A stretch of 64,000 bases of DNA from JAGVPT01 sp964642725 (GTDB lineage Bacteria > Bacteroidota > Ignavibacteria > UBA10030 > UBA8401), in NCBI GenBank assembly GCA_964642725.1, contig CAZXQG010000002.1:62001-126000 (forward strand), read 5' to 3'. The position numbers and the translations under genes were made by a program. Position 1 is the stretch's first letter. Each line of letters opens with the position of its first letter. Shown here one piece after another: positions 26,975 to 35,148 of the stretch. The notes beneath the pieces are model-generated. The model saw nothing but the letters and a program-made list of their open reading frames with translations, made no database searches and was not told the origin of the DNA.

Positions 26975-27388
26975 ATGGATTTGACAATCTTCCCGACGAT
27001 TAACGCCGCCCTTAATGGATTGACCGCGATCCTTCTTCTCACCGGCTACTTTTTTATTTTGCGCAGAAAGCGCGCTATCCACAAAAAAATAATGTTGGCA
27101 GCTTTTGCTACATCGATTGTATTCTTGACGTCATACCTTTACTATCACGCACATGTTGGCTCGGTTCCCTTTAAGGGAACGGGAATTATTCGCCCGGTCT
27201 ATTTCACCATCCTCATCTCTCATACCATTCTTGCTGTCGTTATTGTTCCCATGGCTATTGTGACGGTCGTGCGTGGATTATCATCACGGTTCGACAAACA
27301 TAGAAAACTTGCACGCTGGACATTGCCGGTCTGGCTGTACGTTTCTGTAACGGGGGTTGTTGTCTACTTGATGTTGTACCATCTTTAA
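26975..27388 (+). CDS. DUF420 membrane protein (oxidase-associated)
   Basis: 137 residues from ATG 26975; the frame is open upstream to 26930, inside the SCO gene. Four helices carry conserved His residues (YYHAHVG, SHTILAV, HRKLARW), matching DUF420 proteins that accompany cytochrome oxidase genes and probably help heme or copper insertion. It is the last gene of the maturation operon. Confidence 0.85.
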   Translation: MDLTIFPTINAALNGLTAILLLTGYFFILRRKRAIHKKIMLAAFATSIVFLTSYLYYHAHVGSVPFKGTGIIRPVYFTILISHTILAVVIVPMAIVTVVRGLSSRFDKHRKLARWTLPVWLYVSVTGVVVYLMLYHL

Positions 27389-27537
27389 CGAAAGATCCGA
27401 TTGTGAAATATACTCTTCTCACTCCAGTTTGTGAGGATTGTGAATATGATGACGATAACGTGCAGCTGCCGAGTGTTGTGTTTTTCTACACTTTGGTGTG
27501 CAAACGGAATTCATGAGCACGCATTCTTCTTGTCCCC

Positions 27538-27574
27538 TTGACTTTTTTTCATAATGATGCTATTTTAATAGCAT
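27538..27574 (+). promoter_or_regulatory. Promoter with an 18-bp palindrome over the -10 box
   Basis: TTGACT at 27538-27543, a 17-nt spacer and TATTTT at 27561-27566. The -10 box lies within the perfect palindrome ATGCTATT-TT-AATAGCAT (27557-27574), a layout suited to repression. The start of the T9SS cargo gene is about 310 nt downstream. Confidence 0.4.
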
Positions 27575-27746
27575 TCCCTCCTTTAAAAATTTGCCTATAC
27601 CATTGGTTTCCGAAAAAGACTATTTGTAGCAAAGGAATGTTTAGTGCTACATGAGAAGGTTTGATTGGCAACGCTTCTCCCGTTTGGAGTTTGATGGGAA
27701 CAGAGTAGAAGAAAATGTTGTTGTTCAAGTATTACGTTAATCAAGT

Positions 27747-27788
27747 AAAAAAATGCAAAAGTATTCTGAGCGCATTGTGCATTTTTTT
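27747..27788. terminator. AT-rich terminator-like inverted repeat
   Basis: AAAAAAATGC at 27747-27756 is mirrored by GCATTTTTTT at 27779-27788 with a 22-nt loop. It is GC-poor, so only weakly supported as a terminator. It would separate the promoter at 27538 from the gene at 27882 if it works on the plus strand. Confidence 0.35.
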
Positions 27789-27881
27789 AACATTGGTAGA
27801 TGAAAAATTATCTGAACACCTTTTTGTATTCCCCGGAATTCCTGATTCTTATTACTTCATTCTTATTTGTAAGGAGATGCA

Positions 27882-28973
27882 ATGAAAAAGTCCTTCTATC
27901 TGTTGTCTGCCGCTGCCATTACGCTGGTCTCCCAGTCTATAGCGCTTTCACAGATTACAATCCCTGCCGGTGATATGGCGAATTACTTTGGTGCGGGGAC
28001 TTCATGGTTCACGTATAGGTCTTCAGATACCGTGATGATGAATGTCGGCTCGGCATCCAATTCCGTTGCACAGGTGTGGTCTGCTCCCGCGGTGACCTAC
28101 GAGGATACAAGCCGGCTGGACAACGTTCTGCCTTCGTCTACTCCTTACGGGAATGATTTTCCCGGCGCGATGTATGCACAGGTAGGGACTCTTCCGGAGG
28201 GCCCCGTTACGGTTGAGTATTATGCATATTACAAACTCTCGAATGATTCGCTCTTCATTATCGGTTCCGTTCAGCACGAGACGGGATCTTACGGCGGTAA
28301 GACAGTTGACACAAGCATATTTAATCATTCGGTTCGGTTTGGGTTTGTTCTCCCTCTACAGTTAGGGGCCGGCATAGTCCTTAGAGCGGACACTGTGTAT
28401 TCCTCAGGTAACGATGTTGACGTGAACTTTGAGACGGACAGTTACGACGCCTATGGCACCTTGAATCTCCCCAACGGTTCGTTCGGCACACTTCGGGAAA
28501 TCAGTTCCATTGCGACCAAAGTCTATCTAAGTGGAGCTCTGAGCAATAGCTCTACCAGTTATTTGATTACGTGGGTTACTGAATCAGGGAATCAGTTGCA
28601 GATGGAAGCCGACTCACTGCCATCGGGAAATGTGAAGGTACATTCGGTGTCATTGACCTACATAGGTACAACTCCGGCAACGCTCGTGAAAGCGCCGGCT
28701 CAACTGCCGGGCAGTTTTATGCTCGCCCAGAACTACCCCAACCCCTTCAACCCGTCGACGCAAATTCAATTCTCCGTTCCTCAGGCAGGCTTTGTTTCGT
28801 TGAAGGTGTTCGACATGCTTGGAAGAGAAGTGGCAACGTTGGTTCATCAGGAACTAACGCCGTCTTCTTATTCTATAACGTGGAACGCAGCAAATGTGGC
28901 GAGCGGGGTGTACCTGTACAAACTTGACGCAGGAAATTATTCGGTCACAAAGAAGATGGTTTTGATGAAATAA
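27882..28973 (+). CDS. Secreted protein with T9SS C-terminal sorting domain
   Basis: 363 residues. A signal peptide covers about residues 1-24 (ending ALSQ). The middle is a beta-rich domain of unknown function rich in Ser, Thr, Tyr and Asp. The C-terminus begins NYPNPFNPST and ends KKMVLMK, the type IX sorting domain. An AAGGAG site precedes the start and a strong terminator follows, so it is monocistronic. Cargo function is not recognisable. Confidence 0.82.
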   Translation: MKKSFYLLSAAAITLVSQSIALSQITIPAGDMANYFGAGTSWFTYRSSDTVMMNVGSASNSVAQVWSAPAVTYEDTSRLDNVLPSSTPYGNDFPGAMYAQVGTLPEGPVTVEYYAYYKLSNDSLFIIGSVQHETGSYGGKTVDTSIFNHSVRFGFVLPLQLGAGIVLRADTVYSSGNDVDVNFETDSYDAYGTLNLPNGSFGTLREISSIATKVYLSGALSNSSTSYLITWVTESGNQLQMEADSLPSGNVKVHSVSLTYIGTTPATLVKAPAQLPGSFMLAQNYPNPFNPSTQIQFSVPQAGFVSLKVFDMLGREVATLVHQELTPSSYSITWNAANVASGVYLYKLDAGNYSVTKKMVLMK

Positions 28974-29015
28974 GTAGAGTTGATCCTCGGGCTGAAAGCA
29001 TGGAGTGGAAGACAG

Positions 29016-29048
29016 AAGGCCGTTATTTTAGAATAACGGCCTTTTTTT
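29016..29048. terminator. Strong (bidirectional) terminator
   Basis: AAGGCCGTTATT (29016-29027) pairs perfectly with AATAACGGCCTT (29032-29043), followed by more T. It ends the T9SS cargo transcript and lies just past the stop of the convergent purine nucleoside phosphorylase gene. Confidence 0.88.
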
Positions 29049-29049
29049 G

Positions 29050-29877
29050 TTATAGCTGTAATACTATTTTCGATAACAGTTCCGTGAAATTTTGTTTTAC
29101 CTTGTTGGCGACTTCCGTCACTTCAGCGTGAGCTAATTTTTCTTCGGTCAGGCCGGTTGCGTAATTTGTGATGCACGAAATTCCCAACACTTCGATGCCG
29201 TAGCTGGCGGCGACAATCACTTCAGGAACGGTAGACATTCCTACTGCATCGACACCCCAGGCTCCCATCATCCGAATTTCTGCAGCAGATTCATACGACG
29301 GGCCTTTGGTCCAGCAATAAACTCCTTCCTTGAACGGTATCTTGTTCTCCAGCGCAATTGATTTTGCCTTAGCGAGCAATTCCGGACTGAAGCCTGGGCG
29401 GGCTGTAATTACTTCTTCCTTAACTTTGCCGATGAGCGGGTTCTCAAACGACAAATTCATGTAATCTTTGATGAACATCAGGTCGCCCGGCAGGAATTGT
29501 TTGTTGACTCCGCCGGCCGCATTGGTGACGATCAGTTTTCTTATCCCCAATCGTTGTGCAACTTCAATCGGGTAGACGACTGCTCCGGTGTCATTGCTTT
29601 CATAGAAATGAATCCTCCCTTGGAAGACCATGAGGTCTGCGGAGGAGGTGCTTCGCGATCTGATTGTTCCGAAGAGTAACTTTCCGGCGTGGCCTTCAAC
29701 TGAAGAAATGGGGTAATGCGGAATTTGTTTTGTCTCGATAGAAATTTTATTGACGAGCAGGTCTCCGAAGCCACCCAGGCCCGAGCCGAGGATCACCCCG
29801 ATTTTTGGGTCCGTTTGAATTTTGGACCTGATGTATCGGACCGAAGCCGCAATACGGTCATTATACTCTTGATTCAT
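29050..29877 (-). CDS. Purine nucleoside phosphorylase, class II (trimeric type)
   Basis: Phosphorolysis of inosine and guanosine in purine salvage. Visible blocks are the phosphate loop GSGLGGF near residue 31, the HYP segment, VTNAAGGVN near 120, GPSYES near 192 and GMSTVPEV near 211. The 275-residue length is normal. It lies downstream of thymidine kinase on the same strand, forming a small nucleoside-salvage pair. Confidence 0.94.
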   Translation of the reverse strand: MNQEYNDRIAASVRYIRSKIQTDPKIGVILGSGLGGFGDLLVNKISIETKQIPHYPISSVEGHAGKLLFGTIRSRSTSSADLMVFQGRIHFYESNDTGAVVYPIEVAQRLGIRKLIVTNAAGGVNKQFLPGDLMFIKDYMNLSFENPLIGKVKEEVITARPGFSPELLAKAKSIALENKIPFKEGVYCWTKGPSYESAAEIRMMGAWGVDAVGMSTVPEVIVAASYGIEVLGISCITNYATGLTEEKLAHAEVTEVANKVKQNFTELLSKIVLQL

Positions 29878-29946
29878 AATGAAAGCCTGCGTCGCCCGGT
29901 GTGTGTGATGAGGATTGAACCGGCCAATGTTTGTGCGGGTGACGGC

Positions 29947-30519
29947 TCACTCTTTTGGCGGTACGAAGCAGCGGCGGCATCGTGCTTCGTATACATCCTT
30001 TGCGCCGACAACGACGCGCTCGTGCGAGTCGGATGTCCGCTGGGTCCGGTCGGCGGGATTTCCGCATACGACGCAAATCGCAAGCGTTTTGGTTATGTAC
30101 TCGGCAATGGCAAGAAGCTGCGGCATCGGCTCGAACGGCTTGCCCCGGTAGTCCTGGTCGAGTCCGGCGATAATCACGCGCTTCCCCGCGTTAGCAAGCT
30201 GCTCGCACACATCGACAATGTTTGGAGTGAAGAATTGCCCTTCATCGATCCCGATGACTTGTGCGTCGGAGGATTGCGCCAGAATTTCATTGGCGTTGTC
30301 CACGACAGTGGAGGAGAGCGACTGTTCGCTGTGCGAGACAATATGACTGGAACTGTACCGATTGTCGATTCGCGGTTTGAAGATCATCACTTTTTGCCGG
30401 GCGATCTGTGCCCGCCGCATTCGCCGTATCAGTTCTTCCGTTTTTCCGCTGAACATACATCCGGCGATGACTTCGATCCATCCTGTATTTTTTGGAGATG
30501 AGTGTGGGCTGTCTTCCAT
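29947..30519 (-). CDS. tdk: Thymidine kinase
   Basis: Phosphorylates thymidine to dTMP. The P-loop GCMFSGKT is at residues 20-27, the catalytic Glu93 lies in IDEGQFF, and a structural zinc site uses Cys149, Cys152, Cys181 and Cys184. At 190 residues it is a type II TK. The TK and PNP genes are 69 nt apart. A complex inverted repeat separates it from the phosphoesterase upstream. Confidence 0.96.
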   Translation of the reverse strand: MEDSPHSSPKNTGWIEVIAGCMFSGKTEELIRRMRRAQIARQKVMIFKPRIDNRYSSSHIVSHSEQSLSSTVVDNANEILAQSSDAQVIGIDEGQFFTPNIVDVCEQLANAGKRVIIAGLDQDYRGKPFEPMPQLLAIAEYITKTLAICVVCGNPADRTQRTSDSHERVVVGAKDVYEARCRRCFVPPKE

Positions 30520-30664
30520 GAGCGAGAGAATAGTTTGGTGAAAATAGTATCAACCTTTGAAAAAAAATATAGAAAAAGGAGGATGGAAAAGCAAGGAATG
30601 AATCAGTGGGGGAGTGTCTTAATCCGGTTCAGAGTCAAGTCAGCAATGCGTTGTCCTGTCATCC

Positions 30665-30741
30665 GGATCCCTGCCGAGTCTTCCATCTACGATTCTGCGA
30701 ATCGTAGAACGACCCCGCGGTCGACGACTCGTCGAGGATCC
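30665..30741. repeat. Nested inverted-repeat element (three-way-junction fold)
   Basis: The outer arms GGATCC+CGAGTC (30665-30680) and GACTCG+GGATCC (30726-30741) pair around a 4-nt internal loop. Inside are two perfect hairpins: CTACGATTC/GAATCGTAG (30687-30707) and CGACC/GGTCG (30710-30723). It sits 5 nt past the phosphoesterase stop and upstream of tdk. It may act as a processing or termination element, or be a small mobile palindrome; only one copy was seen here. Confidence 0.6.
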
Positions 30742-30746
30742 AGAAC

Positions 30747-31994
30747 TTATTGCAGTGTGATTTTTGTAATCTCGGGCGGACAATTTATCCGAAACGGAAC
30801 TCCGACGGTGCCGATTCCGCGTGTGACGTACATTTGTGCATTTCCGAATTTGTATAGACCCCAAACATACTTTGAAAAGAGGGCAGCAGGGCACACAGTC
30901 ATGTTTCCGATCTTCGCAAAGACGATTTGACCGCCGTGCGTATGTCCGGCAAGGGTCAGGTCGATATTGAGGCCGGCAATTGTTTCAAGGTAATACGGTT
31001 TGTGGCAAAGCAAAATTTTTGGGTTTGGGTTTTGAACCGATGACAGCGCTCGCTCGAGGTACGGATTGGGTTTTCCGTTTATCGGAATATCGTCAACCCC
31101 GACAACATTAATAAACGAATTCCCTTTTTGAACTTTCACTGCATCGTTTCGAAGAAGTTTGATGCCGCATCCGTCGACTTCTTTGGCAACAACATCGACG
31201 TCCGCATAGTAATCATGATTACCGAGACAGCCATACACACCGAATGGAGCTCGGAGGGCTGAGAACGCTTCTACGAATGGATAGACTTCTTCCGTCTGGC
31301 TATTGACAAAATCCCCCGGGACAAAAATAATATCGGTTTTTAGATTATTGAGAGCTGCAACATAATCATCCATTTCCGGTTTTGTCATAAAAACGCTCGA
31401 ATGGATATCGCTCATCAAGCCGATAGTGAACCCTTTAAATTCGTCGGGCAAGTTTTGAATGCGCACGGTCCGCTCAATAATATCATAATCGTTTCGGTCG
31501 ATGAGTCCCTTGGTGGCGCCGATAAAAGAATAAGCGGAAAGGGCAACCGCACCCGTTTTCAAAAATGCGCGACGGGAGTTATCAAACTTCACAAAATGGG
31601 GAGTTGATCGCATGACGATCATTCTTTCTTTTATTGGTGGGATGCTTTTGCCAACCCGAAACACTGCGTCAAACGGCAGCTGAAGAATTCGTATAATCAA
31701 TAATACCAGGAAGATAAAGAATGTTGCCCCCTGCCAGACGTATATCGGGAAAACCACACAATAGATAAACCATTTCGAGAATCCATCGAGGTACGTGTGG
31801 GGAGGGAGAAAAAGAATCAAAAACGAGAGGTCAAAGAAGATAAAAAGATATGATACTGACTTTATCGCCCAAAAGGGAGGGGCAGGGAAGCTTTTTACGA
31901 ACCGTACAACACGTTTATATAAAAACCATTGAATTAAAAAGAGCAAAATTGGGAATATTATTCGGAAAATAAAAAAAAAGGGAGATCCGCTCAT
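30747..31994 (-). CDS. Membrane-anchored metallophosphoesterase (YkuE-like) with internal Tat motif
   Basis: The N-terminal ~105 residues contain three to four helices. A twin-arginine motif, SRRAFLK, then occurs internally at residues 140-146 before another hydrophobic segment. The calcineurin-like domain follows with its metal motifs: MSDIHSS, PGDFVN, GNHDYY, and near the C-terminus GHTHGGQ. The catalytic domain is thus probably exported after membrane insertion. Substrates of this family are poorly known. Confidence 0.88.
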   Translation of the reverse strand: MSGSPFFFIFRIIFPILLFLIQWFLYKRVVRFVKSFPAPPFWAIKSVSYLFIFFDLSFLILFLPPHTYLDGFSKWFIYCVVFPIYVWQGATFFIFLVLLIIRILQLPFDAVFRVGKSIPPIKERMIVMRSTPHFVKFDNSRRAFLKTGAVALSAYSFIGATKGLIDRNDYDIIERTVRIQNLPDEFKGFTIGLMSDIHSSVFMTKPEMDDYVAALNNLKTDIIFVPGDFVNSQTEEVYPFVEAFSALRAPFGVYGCLGNHDYYADVDVVAKEVDGCGIKLLRNDAVKVQKGNSFINVVGVDDIPINGKPNPYLERALSSVQNPNPKILLCHKPYYLETIAGLNIDLTLAGHTHGGQIVFAKIGNMTVCPAALFSKYVWGLYKFGNAQMYVTRGIGTVGVPFRINCPPEITKITLQ

Positions 31995-32441
31995 GTTTTT
32001 CTACAGAGTAATTCGATCGATAAAATCTATATATTATTAAATATAGTCAAAAAATTCTGCAAAATCCGGGCTGCGTTGGTTCCTTCGATGGTCGGCTAAA
32101 TGAAATCACCTAAAGTGATCGGTTGTCGGCTATTTGGGGAGGCACTTTCGTTGTTCTAAAATACTCGAGCTAAAGTGACGTATGGAAAGAAGCTTATAGT
32201 CAATTATCGAAATTATCTGACGCAAACTACTCTAAGAACAAGTGCGCGGCGCAGCAAATTCCTATCAACAAACAGTGCTGTTTCTATTGCGATGAATACG
32301 AATTTGGCCAATTGAGACGTGAAACCCAATGAGGGTGCCATCCGGGGAAAATAGTTCTTGATTTTCGGATTTGCTTTCGTTATTTTTATTAAATTCTAAT
32401 GCCCATGTGTAGGGCTTTTTTATTTTGGAGGAGCAGTACTA
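31995..32441. other. 447-nt intergenic region upstream of secG
   Basis: No gene was recognised. The nonamer CTAAAGTGA occurs twice about 60 nt apart (near 32109 and 32169). A short GC stem (GCCC at 32401-32404 with GGGC at 32412-32415) followed by six T lies just before the secG ribosome site and could be a weak terminator or attenuator. Confidence 0.4.
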
Positions 32442-32783
32442 ATGTATACATTTTTTATTGCCATAGAGATAATTGTTTGTATCCTGCTTATTGGGGTAAT
32501 ACTTATGCAGAATAGCAAGGGGGGCGGGCTGGCAGGGGCGTTCGGCGGCGGCAACTTCGGAACGGTTTTCGGTGTTCGCCGAACTGCCGACTTCCTTACC
32601 CGCGCCACAACAATTCTGGCTACGACCTTTATAGTCCTTGCGCTTCTGATCAACCTCTTCTTTTTGCCTGGTAAGAGTGCATCTTCGAAGGAAAGTGTCA
32701 TTCAAAGCGGCCAGACTTCGGTTCCGCCGTCGCAGCTTCCGCCACAAACTCAACCGACGCCCGCGACTGCATCGCCAAAATGA
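32442..32783 (+). CDS. secG: Preprotein translocase subunit SecG
   Basis: Small two-helix subunit of the SecYEG channel. Residues 1-21 form the first helix. The conserved cytoplasmic loop reads LMQNSKGGGLAGAFGG, and the second helix spans about residues 55-75. The Pro/Gln/Thr-rich tail beyond residue 80 is longer than in E. coli but common in FCB bacteria. GGAGGAG precedes the ATG. The tRNA-Lys gene follows after 16 nt. Confidence 0.94.
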   Translation: MYTFFIAIEIIVCILLIGVILMQNSKGGGLAGAFGGGNFGTVFGVRRTADFLTRATTILATTFIVLALLINLFFLPGKSASSKESVIQSGQTSVPPSQLPPQTQPTPATASPK

Positions 32784-32799
32784 GTTTCAGGTGTTCCAC

Positions 32800-32872
32800 G
32801 CACCCATGGCTCAATTGGTAGAGCAACTGACTCTTAATCAGTGGGTTCCAGGTTCGAGTCCTGGTGGGTGCA
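32800..32872 (+). tRNA. tRNA-Lys (anticodon CTT)
   Basis: 73 nt. The acceptor arms GCACCCA and TGGGTGC, D-stem GCTC/GAGC, anticodon stem ACTGA/TCAGT with loop CTCTTAA (anticodon CTT), a 5-nt variable loop and T-stem CCAGG/CCTGG all pair. Discriminator A is present and CCA is not encoded. It serves as the integration site of the island downstream. Confidence 0.97.
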
Positions 32873-32906
32873 CGAAACAGCCCAGAATTCTATGAGAGTT
32901 CTGGGC
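32832..32906 (+). repeat. Left attachment repeat (attL) of the tRNA-Lys island
   Basis: The 3' part of tRNA-Lys plus the following hairpin (GCCCAGAA ... TTCTGGGC, 32879-32906) recurs at 41901-41975 in the same orientation, 71 of 75 positions identical with no gaps. This copy keeps the functional tRNA gene. Confidence 0.88.
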
Positions 32907-33005
32907 ATTTCCATTTCTAGAGCTTTTGAGGATCCCCTCCGATGACCAACTGTGCAGTAAGATGTATAGTGCACCACACATGTAACTACACACTTCTTCC
33001 CTGAC

Positions 33006-33026
33006 TGCCGGAAAGGATTTCCGGCA
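33006..33026 (+). promoter_or_regulatory. Hairpin covering the integrase-remnant ribosome site
   Basis: TGCCGGAAA (33006-33014) and TTTCCGGCA (33018-33026) form a perfect 9-bp stem with a 3-nt loop. The AAAGGA that would serve as ribosome site lies in the stem and loop, and the ATG starts at the last stem base, so folding would hide the translation start. Confidence 0.45.
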
Positions 33027-33424
33027 TGTTCCTTTATAGACGCGGCTCGCGCTATTACCTCTCATTCCTGAACGAAGAAGGAAAAAAGATACGGCTTTCT
33101 ACTGGTCGAAAGACTAAGGGCGAGGCGATTGAGTTTCTTCGAAGGTTCAGGCTCGAAGAACACTTAAAAAAGGTCAAAGAGATTGGTAATCTATTGAATA
33201 AAACGATCCTGGTCAGGTGCACGGATGAATTTCTGACCAGGAACCGAAAGAACAGGTTGCTCCCAATCAACACCTCATTGGGTTTGATCGTCGACCGAAG
33301 ACGAGAAGTTAGTGAATGGGAGAGGGTTTTCGGGTCGAAGAGTCAAAGGTTGAACGCGGAAGTCGTGTCGAAGGGTCTCAAGCAACTTGCGCGAACGGCG
33401 GGGCTAAACGAACGAGTTATTTGA
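33026..33424 (+). pseudogene. Tyrosine recombinase (integrase) remnant
   Basis: The N-terminal ~75 residues have the arm-binding/SAM-like layout of phage integrases (LYRRGSRYYLSFL, then a helix rich in Arg and Glu). The C-terminal ~40 residues (VSKGLKQLARTAGLNE) match the segment just before the catalytic HxxR motif. The catalytic Arg I block and everything from HxLRHT onward are missing, so it carries an internal deletion and is truncated. Its place beside tRNA-Lys marks it as the former island integrase. Confidence 0.7.
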
Positions 33425-33931
33425 TGTAAGATATTCTGCTGCGTATTTGGGAAATAACCCTGTATCAACCGCCTTTGATAGTCCTACATCACACCACTGC
33501 GGCATGAACGCCATTGGCGAATGAACGCTGGCAAATAATACAACTACGGAAATCGTATACAAGCCAATGAACAAGGAATTTTATTTCACTTTATTCAGGT
33601 CGAAAAGCGATGGCAGGTCACTTGCGTTGGATCCTGATGCCATGCGTTGGATCCCGCAGGCTTATATTCATGAGGATTGGACGGCAGGATTAAGAGCACC
33701 CCTCTCCCGCAAAATTACTGTTATTCAAATACAAATGCAACCAACATAAAAGCCCGATGTGGTGTGGTGGCTCCGGGCTTGATCCTTTCTGTGTGCACTA
33801 ATGAGGGGAGGCATCGTTGCACAGGTCGGCAAAGATAAATATTTGATGCGAATGTGTCGAGTCATGCTATCTAAGCAACCAAATTTCTCGTCTGCACAAA
33901 GCTGCCATTCATTCTATGCTTTACTTTTATT
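33425..33931. other. 507-nt non-coding remnant region inside the island
   Basis: No supported gene. TGCGTTGGATCC occurs twice about 20 nt apart near 33623-33655. A hairpin AAGCCCG (33750-33756)/CGGGCTT (33774-33780) could be a terminator for one strand. A 60-codon frame at 33567-33749 has no family resemblance. Confidence 0.4.
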
Positions 33932-35059
33932 TCATAATCCCCAGCTGTCTCGCCACCTCAGCACCGGTTTTCCTTGCTCAAATTGCAAAGGGAGCCAAAC
34001 GTATCTTCCATCAATTGCGTTTTCCGGTGTCCACCGGTCAGCCATGAAGATAAATGTGTCTTTCTTTCCTTTCACGGGCAACACATAAGTACTCTGAGAA
34101 TGGAACGTGGTGATTGAATCTTCTCCTCGACAAGGATTACCAAGTTCAGTCCACGGTCCCCAAATGCTGGGTGCACAGGCAGACCTCGCGGCATTCGGAG
34201 CCCATCCGGTACAATCTGAGCCGATAAAAAAATATTTTCCTTCGCTCGCTTTGAAAAGCGTCGGGCCTTCCATGTAGCGATTAACAAAGAATCTGGCATA
34301 CTTGTCCGAATAGTTGAGATAATCGTCCGTAAGCTGCGAGATATGCAGTGTGCTGTTTTCCTCTGATGCATAAATAAGATAGGCGGTTCCGTCATCGTCC
34401 ACAAAAAGATTCATATCCCGTGCCATCTGACCGCTTTCATAATCTCTGCCGAGAAGGTTGAGCGTGTCTGGATGAGCAGGCAGGCATCCATAACCGCCGC
34501 AATATTTCTTTTCCACTTTCTCCGATACGGGCAACTTATGGAATGGCTGGACGTTTATGGGCCAATTCTCAGCATTGGGCCGAACACTCCGGACATACAC
34601 AAAAGGACCGGTCGGATTATCTGCGACAGCGATTCCGCTGCGCGCAGCATCATACCCTTTGCCTTTGAGTTCAAGATGAAACCACATGACGAATTTCTTC
34701 GTCTTATTGTTATAGATTACCTTCGGCCTTTCCAGGATACAACCTATGCAGAGTTCATGAGAAGAGTCATTGTCAATTACTGGAAGTGCTATCCCTTCGT
34801 CGATCCAGTTATAGAGATCTTTCGAAGAATACACATGCACTCCAACTTGCGCGGAATTGCCTGCCTCTCCTTCTATTTTGTGTTCACCATACCAATAATA
34901 AGTGTCGTGATAGAGCATGATACCGCCGCCGTGTGCATTGATATGCTTCCCATTGTTGTCTTCCCAGATCTTGCCCGGCTGAAAACATGTCTGTTGTCCG
35001 TTTGAATAGCACGAACAAACCAACACGACGAATATGATCTGCATAAACTTATTGGCCAT
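33932..35059 (-). CDS. Glycoside hydrolase family 43 protein (secreted)
   Basis: 375 residues with an N-terminal export signal (about residues 1-21). The five-bladed propeller of GH43 is suggested by INAHGGGIMLY..YYWYGEHK near the N-terminus, RPKVIYN, ARDMNLFVDDDGTAY and MEGPTLFK. The opening AHGGG/YYW-GE text resembles exo-beta-1,3-galactanase-like subfamilies, but subfamily and substrate are uncertain. It is the last gene of the cassette array, 89 nt downstream of the polyferredoxin gene. Confidence 0.83.
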   Translation of the reverse strand: MANKFMQIIFVVLVCSCYSNGQQTCFQPGKIWEDNNGKHINAHGGGIMLYHDTYYWYGEHKIEGEAGNSAQVGVHVYSSKDLYNWIDEGIALPVIDNDSSHELCIGCILERPKVIYNNKTKKFVMWFHLELKGKGYDAARSGIAVADNPTGPFVYVRSVRPNAENWPINVQPFHKLPVSEKVEKKYCGGYGCLPAHPDTLNLLGRDYESGQMARDMNLFVDDDGTAYLIYASEENSTLHISQLTDDYLNYSDKYARFFVNRYMEGPTLFKASEGKYFFIGSDCTGWAPNAARSACAPSIWGPWTELGNPCRGEDSITTFHSQSTYVLPVKGKKDTFIFMADRWTPENAIDGRYVWLPLQFEQGKPVLRWRDSWGL

Positions 35060-35148
35060 GGTAGAGTTTTCTCCTATCCTGTATTTATTCTTCTTCCATT
35101 CGAAAGAGACATACTACTTGACAAACGATAAATGCCTTTTTTTGGCTG

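Larger units (their letters stand above)
27389..27881. other. 493-nt intergenic region
   Basis: No gene was found. It contains a promoter-like pair overlapped by a palindrome (27538-27574) and an AT-rich inverted repeat (27747-27788), both listed separately. An AAGGAG site stands just before the next start. Confidence 0.5.

Noticed and set aside
29716..30501. 261-codon plus-strand frame over pnp and tdk
   Set aside because: It is the antisense shadow of two secure genes and has no protein family features.
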